Source: Kingdonia uniflora
Taxonomy: Eukaryota > Streptophyta > Magnoliopsida > Ranunculales > Circaeasteraceae
Direction: 5' to 3'
Assembly: GCA_014058105.1 (NCBI GenBank)
Contig: JACGCM010002082.1
Location: forward strand, 124,001-188,000
DNA length: 64,000 nt
The number at the start of each line of letters is the position of its first letter. Position 1 is the first letter of the stretch. Position numbers and translations under genes: made by a program. This document shows positions 1-11,039 of this stretch, piece after piece. The notes under the pieces are model-generated. The model did not search any database and was not told the DNA's origin. It saw only the letters and a program-made list of their open reading frames with translations.

Positions 1-843
1 TGAAATGTAGGTTGATATTTATCCTTTACCTTTCCTTTTCCTTATGTTTTCATTTTGTTAGGAACACTTTAAAGTGATTTTATAGATATATTAAACATGT
101 GGGGCAAAGTTTATATTTAAAACAAAAAACAAATAAACAAAATCCAACTACAAGCCAAGTACTTACAAAAATATCGCATCCTACGAGAACTTGCCACATT
201 TATAAATTTTAACGTAAATTATCCCTAGTAAGAGCACTTTGCGGCCCCCAAAATTACACTATAGGATCCATATCAAACCATAAACTCTAAATCCTGCCTC
301 TACTAAACCTGGCCTACAGAAAGCCAAGTACTTACGAAAGATATCGAATGACCAATAGATTGTAGATATCACAAAATGCCTGCATAAATGAAGATGCCAA
401 TTCATAAATTGATCCATTACTCACCGAGAGAGCACAAAATGCACATTTTAGTTCAAAAATAAGACTAGATATCTGAAAAGATCTTGCACAACCTCCCGTA
501 TCCCCACAGCATGTGTCTGTAAATCCAAAACCTATTTTTCTCTTTATTTCCATGTTGAAACAGCTGTCATAAAAATATACAAGGAGGAAATTTTGGAGAG
601 AACCCTATATAGCCTAAATTCATACAGAATCAAAATCATCATCGGAAGCCAAACTCGAGATCCAACATGCACAAACCCAATCTCTTATTGCAGACTAGAA
701 CCTCCTTCCATTAGGTTAATGTTTGTTTACAAAATTTCATATGCAGCGGAAACTAAAATTTAAAATGGCTGAAGTGACTGATCTGATTATCAATATTCCA
801 TTTGATCTGGTTTTCATAATTCTCTTTTTATATATTTTTCTAG
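1..843. other. AT-rich stretch with one exon-like minus-strand ORF of unknown origin
   Basis: No retrotransposon similarity is visible. On the minus strand an open stretch of 73 codons (553 to 332) is cysteine-rich and ends at a good splice donor (GTAAGT, reading leftwards from about 335). A second similar donor context (CTTGGCTTGTAG-like flank with GTAAGTA) occurs near 160-170, so this could be another exon-bearing fragment in the opposite direction to DXR. I do not recognise the protein. The end of the stretch (about 810-843) is pyrimidine-rich, ends TTTTTCTAG and serves as the acceptor of the first DXR exon. Confidence 0.3.
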
Positions 844-2220
844 GATTCATCTATTCTTACTTAGTTGGGATGGCCTGATATGCATCTGTCAATACTTTAC
901 ACACTATCATGGCCAGACAAAGTATATTACTCAGAGATAACATGTCACATCTAGATCTTTGCAAGTAAACCTATTTTACACTCTTTTGCTTGCTAATTAT
1001 TAATACAAATGAAGTAGATACATAGTCTGCGCAAATATATATAAGTGGATTCATGTCATTATTTTTCCTTGATGACGCAGGCATGGTTTACTAACATTTA
1101 AGCCCTTGATAATGTAAAATATTCATCCATGGATCATGCTTGCGCTGCTGGCCGAGCTGGAGGTATTACGACTGGTGTTCTTAGCGCTGCTAATGAGAAG
1201 GCTATGGAGATGTTCATCGTTGAAAAGTAAGTATTTTCTTACATTGTTATGATTTTATCAACCTCGATGAGTCTAAAACAACCATGATTAGTGAAGAGGG
1301 TTGTCTAGAAGGACAAGTGGAGAAGTCTTTTGTTCATTATAACAATGTTGAATAGTGTTACGCATCATAATACTAAAAATAGTGAATGTGTTATAGACAA
1401 CACTAATATGAAAAATAAGGGATACACCAACATATATTATTAATGTTATGCTACTAGTTATGTTAATAGCTATGGTGCACAAACAGAGATATCAAAACAT
1501 ATGCATAAATAAGAAATGGGTATAAGAACCTTCATTTCTTTACTAAGAAACTAGTACAGATACTAGTACTGAATATTTCAAGACCTTTTGGTAGAAAGAC
1601 TAACCCAATAACACTGTACTAACTTTGTACATTGCTTTCCGACTAAAACATAAGAAGCTAATGAATAGGCATGTACAGTTAAAAAAAATGAGAGTTGCGT
1701 TTAGAAGTACAATATCCATGAAGTATTGCCAACAGTACTTTATTGCTGACATGGCTATGCAAGAAATCACCTAGTAGCATAAGTTAGTAACCTTGCATAT
1801 AGTGTTGCCATTTTACCTTACTCCGATACTAATTTTCTTCAGGAATTTAATCTGTAAAAGTCATGCTAGTATTTTTTGTATATGATCTTTATTATCAACT
1901 TACATGATAATTTAAGAGCTAGAGACTAGCTGTAAGTGGGTATCAGATACACACATCCTTCTAAAAGTTAAAGATTAGCCATAGTAGCTGCTTTCCTAAA
2001 TGTTTTCTCTTAGATCTTTATTATGATGAGCTCCTCAGCTTATAAGAAATGTTTTCATTTCAGAATAAGCTACCTTGACATATTTAAGTACGTGGAGCTT
2101 ACATGCGACAAACATAGGGCTGAGTTAGTAGTCAACCCATCTCTTGAGGAAATTATACACTATGACTTGTGGGCTCGGAAATATGTTGTCGGCTTACTAC
2201 CGTCTCCTATTGCTGTTTGA
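844..2220 (+). pseudogene. DXR: 1-deoxy-D-xylulose 5-phosphate reductoisomerase, last three exons only
   Basis: DXR converts DXP to MEP in plastids, the committed step of the MEP isoprenoid pathway. Three exons can be read: 844-964, 1081-1226 and 2064-2220, separated by GT-AG introns of 116 and 837 bp, both in phase 2. Recognisable blocks are LGWPDM and SWPDKV in the first, AAGRAGG and [11 protein letters not shown] in the second, and [36 protein letters not shown] and a natural stop in the third. These match the C-terminal end of plant DXR. Damage: a TAG at 862-864 where Gln is expected, a one-base deletion in the TGG codon near 944, and a one-base deletion near 1102. Upstream exons, which carry the transit peptide, NADPH fold and active site, are absent. 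Kept introns mean genomic capture, not retroposition. Lying just inside a CACTA end, it is probably a captured fragment; a native remnant hit by the transposon is the alternative. Confidence 0.93.
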
Positions 2221-2465
2221 TCTATGACTATGCACCCTCGAATACTAGGATGGCCCCTCCAATATTCTTTATGGTTGTTTTATTAGTTTTTTTGTGCATT
2301 GGTTAAGTTTACTAGTGATTTAGATCTATAATTCAAATAATGAAGTAATTAAGTTCAAACACATTGTATTGAATGAAAGTAATATAATTTTTGTAGAATA
2401 TGGTGGTAATCCAATAGAGAGGAGGACAGGGCAGTGAATTGACAATATTTGATTTTTAATTATTT

Positions 2466-2810
2466 TTTAAGGTATTGACGTCATTTTAAAAATGTCATTG
2501 TTGATATATGAAAATGCTACCATGTCACTTTAAATATGATGCTAAAAGATTCAATTACGTCATTTTTTATTGACGTTATTTAGTAACGTCAATAGAATAT
2601 ATTAGCCGGCTGACCACCAGAATTTGTATCAATAACGTCATTTTTTGAAACCCCTTATACGTTACTTAATTAATGAAGTTAGTGCCTATCTTTTCTCGTC
2701 ACTTATTTAATAACGTTGTTAGTCCATACCTTTCCACGTTATCGCTTTTGGAGTCATTTGTACAAATAACGTTAAATCCCTTTTACATCATTTTTTTAAT
2801 AACGTAAAAA
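2466..2810. repeat. CACTA subterminal repeat cluster
   Basis: At least eight short motifs with a TAACGT/ACGTCA core occur in both orientations. Examples are TTGACGTCATTTT near 2475, ATTACGTCATTTTT near 2555, TTGACGTTA and TAACGTCAATA near 2572-2596, ATAACGTCATTTTTT near 2632, ATAACGTTGTTAG near 2716, AATAACGTTAAAT near 2765 and AATAACGTAAAAA near 2798. Dense motifs of this kind next to the terminus are the usual transposase-binding region of CACTA elements. The specific motif is read from this sequence and not matched to a named family. Confidence 0.65.
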
Positions 2811-2828
2811 CCTATATTTGTTGTAGTG
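2811..2828 (-). repeat. CACTA terminal inverted repeat, right end
   Basis: The reverse complement reads CACTACAACAAATATAGG, the standard CACTAC start of En/Spm-type transposons. The retrotransposon sequence resumes directly after it. The partner end must lie left of position 1. Confidence 0.75.
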
Positions 2829-3272
2829 GATTGCTTCCATTGCTTCCATGCTATGGATCTAACATCATCCTGTGATCCCGAGATAATGAGATTTGGTATT
2901 GATAATGTAGAATATGACATCGATTGTGGCTGGTCCAGCGGTGATAGGTAAGATGATCTTGCCCACTCGCTCTTCCTTTGAACTATTAAATCCACTGATA
3001 TCGATATCCCTTAGAATATCTTGATCGTCCAACCCCATTTGATCAATCGTACTCTAGAATAGAATCTCAATACAACTGCCAGTATCGATCATCATTGTAT
3101 GCATGACAAATTTCTTCATTTTAAGCATGATCACTACGGTATTATAATGTGGAAACTTGACGTGACTGATGTAATAATCTTCAAATGAAATCCCAAGCCA
3201 GCGATTGCTCGACATAGGGAGAAGTTTGGCTTCTTTATCTTGAGGTGTGAGATTACAGCATTCAGATAGTCA
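2829..3272 (-). pseudogene. TatA-1 aspartic protease (fragment)
   Basis: Retropepsin-type domain that would cleave the Gag-Pol polyprotein. Reading from 3272 downwards, the frame shows GISFEDYYISHVKFPHYN, then the catalytic motif IDTGS (coding around 3078-3092), then VGKIILPITAGPATIDVIFY near 2950-2900. A stop (TAG) follows the active-site block where Gln is expected in related copies, and there is a further stop near the left end. The catalytic DTG is retained, unlike in TatA-3. The fragment is bounded by the CACTA-L end and by the Ath-1 insertion. Confidence 0.8.
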
Positions 3273-5279
3273 TGATGAGCGCATAATTATGACGTTTTTA
3301 ATATACCCGAACATGTATTTTAGTCATCCATTATATTTAATTTAAGGTGTAAGGGCCTAACTTCGCAAGGAGGGGAAGTTGACTCTTACACCACGGGGTT
3401 TTATCTTCAATCTATGGGGTTCAAGTATATAATCTATAACATAAGAAATCTACTGACAATATACTTGCATGGAGGCCAAGGATGTGACGCTCCACGACCT
3501 CTGATGAGGATTTTTACGAGAGTTTATATTATTGCTGAGTTGTTGAAGGTTTGAATACTGGGTTTTACAAGGCGATCGAAGGTAAACGGTAAGGGATCAG
3601 GGGAGAGATTTTGTAAGCTCTCATTCGTTCCCCCTTTCTCCTATTTATAGAACATTAGAAGGGTTGAGTCACCAAGGTAAGGTCATATTGCAAGTGTACC
3701 CTCCGGGTACCTTCCGAATATAGAGCGGATATCCCGGAGTTGGTGTTGACGCCAAAAATGCAAGGTTTGTCACAATGCTCTATTAATACAGCTATCTGTC
3801 AGCCCTATCACAGTGTGTTGACACTGTAGCCATTTGTCAGTTCTGTCACAGTAGCTGACTGGACCGATAACGACGCCGTTCTTATCTGGTGAGTTGGTTG
3901 TCTATGGTCGAAGTGTTTTTGATGCTGACGTGGATTTTTTTTCTTCGAGGTTTCTGCATCGTCGAGGCTTCGTCTTTGAATACTCTTGTAAGGCTTACTT
4001 ATGGATTGAGAAAGCCTCGATGTATTCAAGTAGGCTTCGAGGTGGCCTTCGAGTATTTGACTGGCAGTAGAAGGCTGCGAGTAGGCTACTATATAAGGTA
4101 CTTAGGTGTGTTTGTTTGATTGTAGTAATTGGAGACAGATATTTGATACCAAGCTCTTAAAGTCAAGTAAAAGTGTCTCCAGCAGTTCATAGTACAAAAT
4201 GTCAAAGGCATAATATATTTGGTCTCAAGATTGAAGAAATATATACAAAAATATTCTGGGAGAATAAGATCAAAGAATATATTGCATCCAAGATCCTTGA
4301 AGATATTTTATATTAAAGATATATGCAAGAGTTTCCATGAAGAAAGATTTTTTCATCACTTAAGGTAATTATATGCAAGAATCTGAGCAGATTGGTTGTA
4401 AAATTCAAAGATATTATGGTGAAAATATTCCTTACAATTTAACGTATAGTTTCTAAATTTGGGTTCCTTCTCCTATAAATGAAACTGTCCCCCCATTGTA
4501 ATTGGGCATCTCAAATTATAGCAAGTTTAGATGAAATAAAGTTAGTTTTATTTAATTGTCTTCTTCTCTTTTAGTTTAATTTTTGCTAATGTCATCATTA
4601 ATTGTTAATGCTATGAAGTCCGAGATGAGTGGCTGATCTCCTTGTTAAGGCTAGGATGATGCCTCTTCTTGGATGAACAATAATTGGTATTAATTAGGTT
4701 CTAGTAAGTTTTCACTTAGTACTTTATAATTGATAAGTTAGTGCATCAAATAAAAGGCATAGCCATTGCTTCAATTTAGTGTACGATAACTTTGGATACA
4801 AACAAGTGCTACTAAACTTAGACTTGATTTGAAGATCTAAACAAGAGGAAACACTAGAGAACTTACTCAAGCCTAGCCATGGTTGAATTGATAATTCTCT
4901 AAGACACTCTTCACCATCTCTTAAAAGCATAACCACTAAATGCTTGACCATAGATTTAGTAATTTATTTTAATAAACAACATCGTATGTATCTTAACACA
5001 AACATATGATGGGTGGATATATTAGGATCTCGGTATATATCGATTAGTGCATTAAAAGGTAGAGGCCAAGTCCGAACCTTAGCTTTCTCTCTTATTAAGT
5101 TTTATAATTAGTTATTATTTTTTTATCATAGATTTATCTCTTATAAATCTGTAATTCGGCCAAGAAAGTATTTGTTTTTCCAAACCTCCTTGTAGATTCG
5201 ATCCCATTCATCCGTGCTACAATTTGACAACCATACTTTGAGCGGGTATTTTGCTTGAGTCCATAGAAACCTCTTATAA
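3273..5279 (+). repeat. Ath-1 5' LTR, split by a solo LTR
   Basis: It begins TGATGAGCGCATAATTATGACG and is clearly the same sequence as 13752-14906. Both share the stretch around TTTTAATATACCC, the ATGAAATAAAG-like block, the GTGTACGATAACTTTGGATAC block and a GATTCGATCCCA-type end. Without the solo LTR and one copy of its duplication it is about 1256 bp. It is about 100 bp longer than the 3' LTR, partly from a segment near 4385-4475 that the 3' copy lacks. Confidence 0.88.
3348..4093 (-). mobile_element. Solo LTR of the TatB family inside the Ath-1 5' LTR
   Basis: It starts TGTAAGGGCCTAACTTCG and ends GTAGGCTACTATA, the same edges and internal order as the TatB-2 LTRs at 40938-41673 and 53667-54398 (terminal CA has become TA). 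Length is about 746 bp. It is flanked by TAAGG at 3343-3347 and 4094-4098. No internal retrotransposon sequence remains, so it most likely formed by LTR-LTR recombination of a full element. Orientation matches TatB-2, hence the minus strand. Confidence 0.9.
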
Positions 5280-5280
5280 A

Positions 5281-5299
5281 ATTGTGCCATTGCCAGGGA
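5281..5299 (+). other. Ath-1 primer binding site (tRNA-Asp type)
   Basis: TTGTGCCATTGCCAGGGAG directly follows the LTR. The plant tRNA-Asp primer site expected for Athila elements is TGGCGCCGTTGCCGGGGA; the differences are mostly C-to-T or G-to-A changes at CpG-like positions. Confidence 0.75.
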
Positions 5300-6839
5300 G
5301 GCAATGGTGAAAACGATTCTTTTTAATACCGAATTTCTTTTCATTAAATTATTTTCTTATATTTTATCTTATTGGTGTGCTATCAAGATTAGTTGATAAG
5401 TTTTCCAATTAGTTTTATGATTAGATCTATGGGATTTCTTTCCAAATAAATTATATTTAACAATTTTTGATAAGCGATTTTGGAGATATTAATTTAGGAA
5501 GAAACATACTGAGTTTTCAATGAGTGTGTGCTCCTGAATGTTTTACGGTTTATAACCATCTAAACTTTACAATTGGGAAATATATTTGTTACAAAAGTTT
5601 TAGATAATTCAAAACTCTTTTCGAATAGCTAGAACTCATATTATTTTGTTTAGTCGTTTGTGAGTTACAGTATTTTAAAAATTCAGTAAAAAATAGTCTC
5701 AGTAAAGAACGCTGCTGTTTATTAATAACTTATTTTGAGCATAAGAGAAACTATATTCCATAAAATTTTCTACTTTAATGTTTTTTCTTTCTGAATTATC
5801 TTTCCAAATAAATATTATTTAATGTTCTCTCTCAAACAAGCTGAACGATATGCGCATTTGAAAATCAGGACATCATAGACTACAATAAAATTGGAAATTA
5901 GATTAATATTGTTGTCACAATTTCACTAATCTATTTTTATCATGTTTTGTAGGATAGTCACAAAGTTGGTACTCAGAGATTGTGTGGAATTTATAAACTA
6001 CATGGACCAGCTACTATCTAATCATTCTTGTGTCCCCTAAGTGAAGGTGCAATTCATTCTTTCGCCCCCTAAGTGAAGGGGCGGCCACAGCTTCACCGAA
6101 AAACACTTCCCGTAGGTTGGTATTTATCTAAACTTGACATCTAGAAGAGGTTCATATTCGCTTCGCCCCGGCACTAGGAACCTAAAGTCGTCTGGACTGT
6201 ACAAATATACGCTGCTCTAATAAAATATTTACTGTGGCTTGATTGACTTTTTGACGTGTTTAAAATTCTATTCATTCCAACATTAGTAAAGGTAAAAAAT
6301 GTTAGAGACTTGTGGGATTTCATCACCCAAAAAGCTTTTTAACCAGTGGTACGATGAAATTTGTATCACGCGAAAATTGAACGTCCCGGACCTGAAAATA
6401 AATTATAATAAAAAAGAATAGCAAGATTCCCGCGGGATTTTATCACCCAACGGATGGGTGTACCGGACCGGGGTACAAACACAAGTTCATAGGATACGAC
6501 ACCGGCCTAGCACCGTGAAATACTGGGTGTAGGTTTGCACCGTCACCATTCCGAGTGCTAACGTAAGATAAGGCGACACCCTTGGGCATGAAGACTGAAC
6601 ATCTACTCAAAGCTAGTACTAGCACAGTGACGCAGGGGAATGTAGGAACCAAACCCTTTGACCATCTTACCATTTTGTGAACATAGAAGAATATAGGGGA
6701 AACCAGCTTATTACACTTGTTAAAAAATGTTAAAGTGTTAGATTATAGGTTTGATTGATTGCTTACTGCATCGGGGGACAAATTTTATCACATATTAGTT
6801 TGTTCATGATCAATTTGACACGTGAAGAAAAACGTTTAT
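5300..6839 (+). other. Ath-1 untranslated leader
   Basis: About 1.5 kb between the primer site and the first gag similarity, without a convincing ORF. A short direct repeat of the form GGATTTYATCACCCAA occurs near 6320 and 6434, and CCCCTAAGTGAAGG recurs near 6035 and 6067. Long leaders are normal for Athila elements. Confidence 0.5.
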
Positions 6840-8430
6840 GAATTTTACCTGAATCTTTGCCTAATTACGGCCTACCACCTCTGCCAAAGCGGAGAGGGCG
6901 ACTACCTTGCCCAATCAACACAATAGAGAACTTAAGACCCCAATTTTTGAGGAGAGTAATCTATCTAGAGCTGACCCAATTGAGCTTGTTGTTGAGTTAG
7001 AAGTCAAAGCACCAATTATGGCAGCCGCCAAATCTTTTGGGGACTATTGGACCCCACTGGTGAGCGATATACCTTCGTGTATCATGTTACCAGCTGTTAT
7101 AACAAATCATTATGAAATAAAGCCTAGTGTGATCCAAATGTTATCTTCATTTCATGGGCTTGATTTTGAGAGCCCTTATAAACACGTCCATGAATTTAAG
7201 AATATTTGTGCGCTCTCAAAATATTAACATTTTACTGAGGATTCCGTCCGCCTTCGTTTATTCCCATTATCACTAAAAGATAAGGCGAGTCATTGGCGTG
7301 ATTCATTAACACTAGCATCTATCAATTCATTGGACCAAATGGAGACTAAGTTAGAAACTAAATGGTTTTCAATGGGTAAAACTCTTGCTCTTTGAAATAC
7401 AATTGTTAAATTTGCTCAAAATAAGAGGTAAATGCTTTACAAGGCATTAGAGAGATATAAAGATCTTCTTTCACAATGTCCCTATCATGGTTTTGAAAAG
7501 AAACATTTAACCCAGATCTTCTATCGCGGAATGACATCTGGGAATCGTTACAGGCTAAAATCCATGCATAGTGGCAAATTTTAAGACCTTGAACCTGATA
7601 GAGCTTATGAGGAGTTTGAGACATTGGCTGAGAATTCTTATCAATGGGACTTTGATCCACATAGAAATGTTTCTATAACCAAGAAATGTGGCTTATATGA
7701 AGTGAGTGAGGAAACGACCATAAAAGCCCAATTAGATACTCTTACCCAAAAAATTGAGGCAATGGCTATGAATAATTTTTAAGGGTAGTGTGAACCAAGT
7801 TCAGCAACGGGGGTGCATCATTTGTTATGATGTAACCCATATGACTCAAATGTGTCCCATGTTAAATGAAATGAATGACAATCAAGAGCAAGTGAATACA
7901 TTGAATAATACCTACAAGAGGCAATTTGACCCGTACATGCCAACTTGGCAGAACCACACAAATTTTTGTGGAAGAATAATTAACCCAGTTCTGGTTTTGG
8001 AGAGCCACAAACCTCAGTTAATAATTTTCCCAGGAATCTAAATTCTTAGTCCTATCCTCAAGCATCTCAGCAAGCATTTCAGTCATCCAAACAGTTCCCG
8101 CCCGCTCCACCCAAGCCATCTTTGAAAGACACCCCTTTCTCTTTTATGCAACAATCAATGGAAAGTCAAAACCAAGCGTTGCAATTTCAACAACAAATAA
8201 TGTAATTCAAGCAACAAACATTGCTAGAACAAAATTTGACATCCCAATCTATCTATAATCTATATAATCTAGAGACTCAGATAAGACAATTGGCAAATTC
8301 ATTGCATGAGTGACCACTAGGTCAGCTACATAGCCAACCTATATCTAATCCAATCGGACCACTGGGTTTTGATTCGAGTTCAATCCCAAAATAGGTTAAT
8401 GCCATTACTACTCTTAAAAGTAGTAGACCA
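6840..8430 (+). pseudogene. Ath-1 gag
   Basis: Gag would form the cytoplasmic virus-like particle. The best frame opens around 6854 and runs to a stop at 7227, with ITNHYEIKPSVIQMLSSFHG and SPYKHVHEFKNICA. After that stop the same frame continues with FTEDSVRLRLFPLSLKDKAS, the hallmark block of the plant retrotransposon gag domain. It then breaks several times between 7380 and 7700. A zinc knuckle of the form C-x2-C-x4-H-x4-C is preserved near 7814-7856 (CIICYDVTHMTQMC). Downstream, 8040-8300 is Gln-rich and low in complexity. At least six stops or frameshifts make it non-functional. Confidence 0.8.
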
Positions 8431-8454
8431 ATTGATAACCGAGTTAAAATACCT

Positions 8455-9426
8455 ATGGTTGAGCTAACACCAGTTGCTATTGAGGATGAGATAGGTACGA
8501 GTGAACCAGTTGTAGTAAGTAACCAAGGACCTTCTAAAAAATCTAAGGAGTTTCCTACTTCGTCCATTTTCGTAACAAAGGCATGTGTTGAGCCAAAGGT
8601 GCCTTATTCACAATGCCTTCTTCCAGCTAATAAAGGGATTGAATTTGACGAGATATGGGATACATTTAGGCAAGTTCATATAAATATTCCAGTACTCAAT
8701 GCCATCGTGCTTATTCCTGCGTAAGCCAAATTTCTTAAGGATGCGTGTACTAGGAAAAGAAAAATCAATGTGCACAAGAAAGTCTTCTTGACTTGGACAT
8801 TAACCCTTCCTAAGCATCAGGATCCTAAAAGCCCAACCATCCCTTATAAAATTAGAGATCACAAAGTGGATAGGGCGTTATTCGACTTGGGGGCTAGCAT
8901 GAATGTCTTTCCTTACTCGGTTTATCTGGAATTAGGACTTGGAGAACTCGAACCTGCCCTAATGACACTGCAATTGGCTGATAGGTCAATACGATACCCA
9001 CCTAGTATCCTTGAGGATATTCTTATCAAGGTTGATACTCTCAATTTTCCTGTGGACTTTGTTATTTTGGACACTGAAGATGTCATGAATCCTAGCAGTG
9101 AAATCCCCATCATATTGGGCTACCTTTTCCTTGCGACTGCTCATGCCATTATTAATTGCTTTAATAGGGTCTTACAACTATCAATGGGAGACATGGAGAT
9201 CAAACTCAATGATTTTAACAATAATGCTCAAGTCCCTCATTTTGATTACATGGCTGATCTCAATATGATTGACTCTCTAGTTTATAACTCCTTCCCCAAA
9301 TCCTTTTTTGAGGACTCATTAGAGTCATGTCTTATAAAATTTGGTGAGGACTTTGATGAAGACACGGTCGTTAAAGAGTTTAATGCCTTACTTGACTCAA
9401 CTCATATTTTTAACATATTGAAATGA
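8455..9426 (+). pseudogene. Ath-1 gag-pol junction and aspartic protease
   Basis: The first block (8455-8724) ends in a TAA inside the conserved linker before protease; the same frame continues as AKFLKDACTRKRK. The protease follows from 8770 to 9426, open over 218 codons. It contains ALFDLGASMNVFPYSVYLEL, where Athila elements have DLGAS instead of the usual D-T/S-G, then LQLADRSIRYP, VDFVILD and IPIILGYLFLATAHAIINC. The protease is the best-preserved domain of the element. The C-terminal tail is acidic and probably links to RT. Confidence 0.88.
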
Positions 9427-9639
9427 AGACATATACTGGAACCTCTTGAACTGTCAACTACTTTACCTATTCCATCAATTGTTAAACCACCCCAGATGGA
9501 CCTCAAGCCATTGCTCAATACTCTCAAGTATACCTTTCTATGAGATTCTGAAACTCTACCTGTGATAATAGCTTCCAATCTAGATGCTGACCAAAAAGGT
9601 AGACTATTGAGTATCCTTAGAAAACATAAATTCGCCATA

Positions 9640-10510
9640 GGGTAGTCTATAGCAGATTTGAAGGGAATTATCCCGATCGTGTGCATGGATTGCATCAATC
9701 TCGAGGAAGGTGCTAATAATTTGTGCGAGATGCAGCGGCGTTTAAATCCAACTATGATGGAGGTGGTTCAGAAGGAAGTTCTTAAGCTATTAGGCTCGGG
9801 TATCATATACCCCATTTAGGATAGTAAGTGGGTCAGCTTTGTTCAAGTTGTACCCAAGAAATCAGGGAATACTGTAGTAAAAATTGTGAATAATAAGTTA
9901 ATCTCTACCCGCATGACCACCGGGTAGCGCGTTTGTATCGATTACAGAAAGTTAAACACGGTCACGAGGAAAGATCATTTTCCTCTTCCCATCAATGATC
10001 AAATGCTTGAGCGATTAGCGGGAAAAATTCATTATTATTTTCTTGATGGTTATTCTGGATATAATCAGAACCCCATCGCTCTTAAAGATCAGGTGAAAAC
10101 TACATTCACATGTCCCTACGGGACTTATGCTTATCAACGTATGCCATTTGGTTTGTGTAATGCACCCGCTATATTTTAACGTTGTATGATGAGCATTTTC
10201 TCTTATATGGTTGATAAATTTATCAAAATCGTCATGGATGATTTTTTAGTGTTTAGATCCTCTTTTGATTAATGTTTGTACCATTTGGAGCACATTCTAG
10301 AAGGATGTACATAAACCCAATTTGTGGTGACACAAGGGATAGTTCTTGGGCGTATCATCTCCAACAAAGGGATAAAAGTTGATAAGCCCAAAATCGATAT
10401 TATTTCTCCCTTACCTCCTCCTCGGACAGTTAAGGCCATTCAATCATTTCTAGGCCATGAGGGGTTTTATCGTCGGTTCATCAAAGATTTTAGCAAAATA
10501 TCCCATGTGC
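9640..10510 (+). pseudogene. Ath-1 reverse transcriptase
   Basis: Copies genomic RNA to cDNA in intact elements. Motifs in order are KGIIPIVCMDCINLEEGA, EVVQKEVLKLLGSGIIYP, VPKKSGN, CIDYRKLNTVTRKDHFPLP, YFLDGYSGYNQ, TFTCPYGTYAYQRMPFGLCN, and the catalytic box as VMDDFLVF near 10234. Then come GIVLGRIISNKGIKVDKPKI and SFLGHEGFYRRFIKDFSKI (10324-10500). At least four in-frame stops and a frameshift are present. The YxDD-type aspartates are retained, but the leading Phe/Tyr is Met in this copy's frame context. Confidence 0.88.
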
Positions 10511-11010
10511 AATTTACTTGCTAAGGACACTGATTTCCACTTTGATGATGAATGTTTTAGAGCTTTTGAGAAGCTTACACTTCTATTAACTTCCGCTCCA
10601 ATCATCCAACCACTCCAACTGGGATTTTCCATTTGAATTGATGTTTGAAGCATCTAACTACACTGTTGGAGCATTTTTTGGGTAAAGTGTAGATAAAAGA
10701 CCTCATATTATTTACTATTTCAGTCGTGCGCTCAATGATGCACAATTGAATTACTCCACCACAAAGAAGGAGTTATTATCCATTGTATTTGCATTAGAAA
10801 AATTTTGGTCATATCTTGTTTGGTCCAAAATCATTGTCTATACCGATCACGCTGCCTTAAAATATTTGTTATCCAAAAAGGACGCTAAGCCTCAGTTAAT
10901 CCTATGGATTCTCTTATTGTAAGAATTTAACATCAAAATTTGTGACAAGAAAGGTGCTGAAAATGTGGTGGCAGACCATTTATCCCAACTTCTGATCGAT
11001 GGTGGTAAAG
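10511..11010 (+). pseudogene. Ath-1 RNase H
   Basis: Degenerate RNase H domain following RT, starting with FDDECFRAFEKL near 10538 and ending with CDKKGAENVVADHLSQL near 10940-10992, the usual gypsy C-terminal RNase H block. The middle needs several frame changes (10630-10720) to follow. [11 protein letters not shown] is readable near 10840. Confidence 0.75.
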
Positions 11011-11039
11011 ATCTCCTCCCTATCTTAGAGACATTTTCT

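Larger units (their letters stand above)
1..2828. mobile_element. CACTA-L: right part of a CACTA (En/Spm) DNA transposon carrying host gene DNA
   Basis: The right edge is a CACTA-type terminus: reading inward on the minus strand it begins CACTACAACAAATATAGG (2811-2828). It is preceded by a cluster of short ACGT-core repeats typical of CACTA subterminal regions. Immediately outside, at 2829, Tat retrotransposon protease sequence begins, matching the same domain near 40.8 kb and 62.5 kb. So the transposon appears to have inserted into that retrotransposon. The left terminus is not in the window. Interior sequence includes three exons of DXR but no transposase, which suggests a non-autonomous, gene-carrying copy. 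A 3-bp target duplication is expected for the superfamily but cannot be checked without the left end. Confidence 0.7.

Noticed and set aside
844..2220. Functional DXR gene
   Set aside because: Only three of the usual roughly twelve exons, with a stop and two frameshifts.
5281..5299. tRNA gene fragment
   Set aside because: It is the primer binding site complementary to tRNA-Asp; no tRNA gene is seen anywhere in the window.
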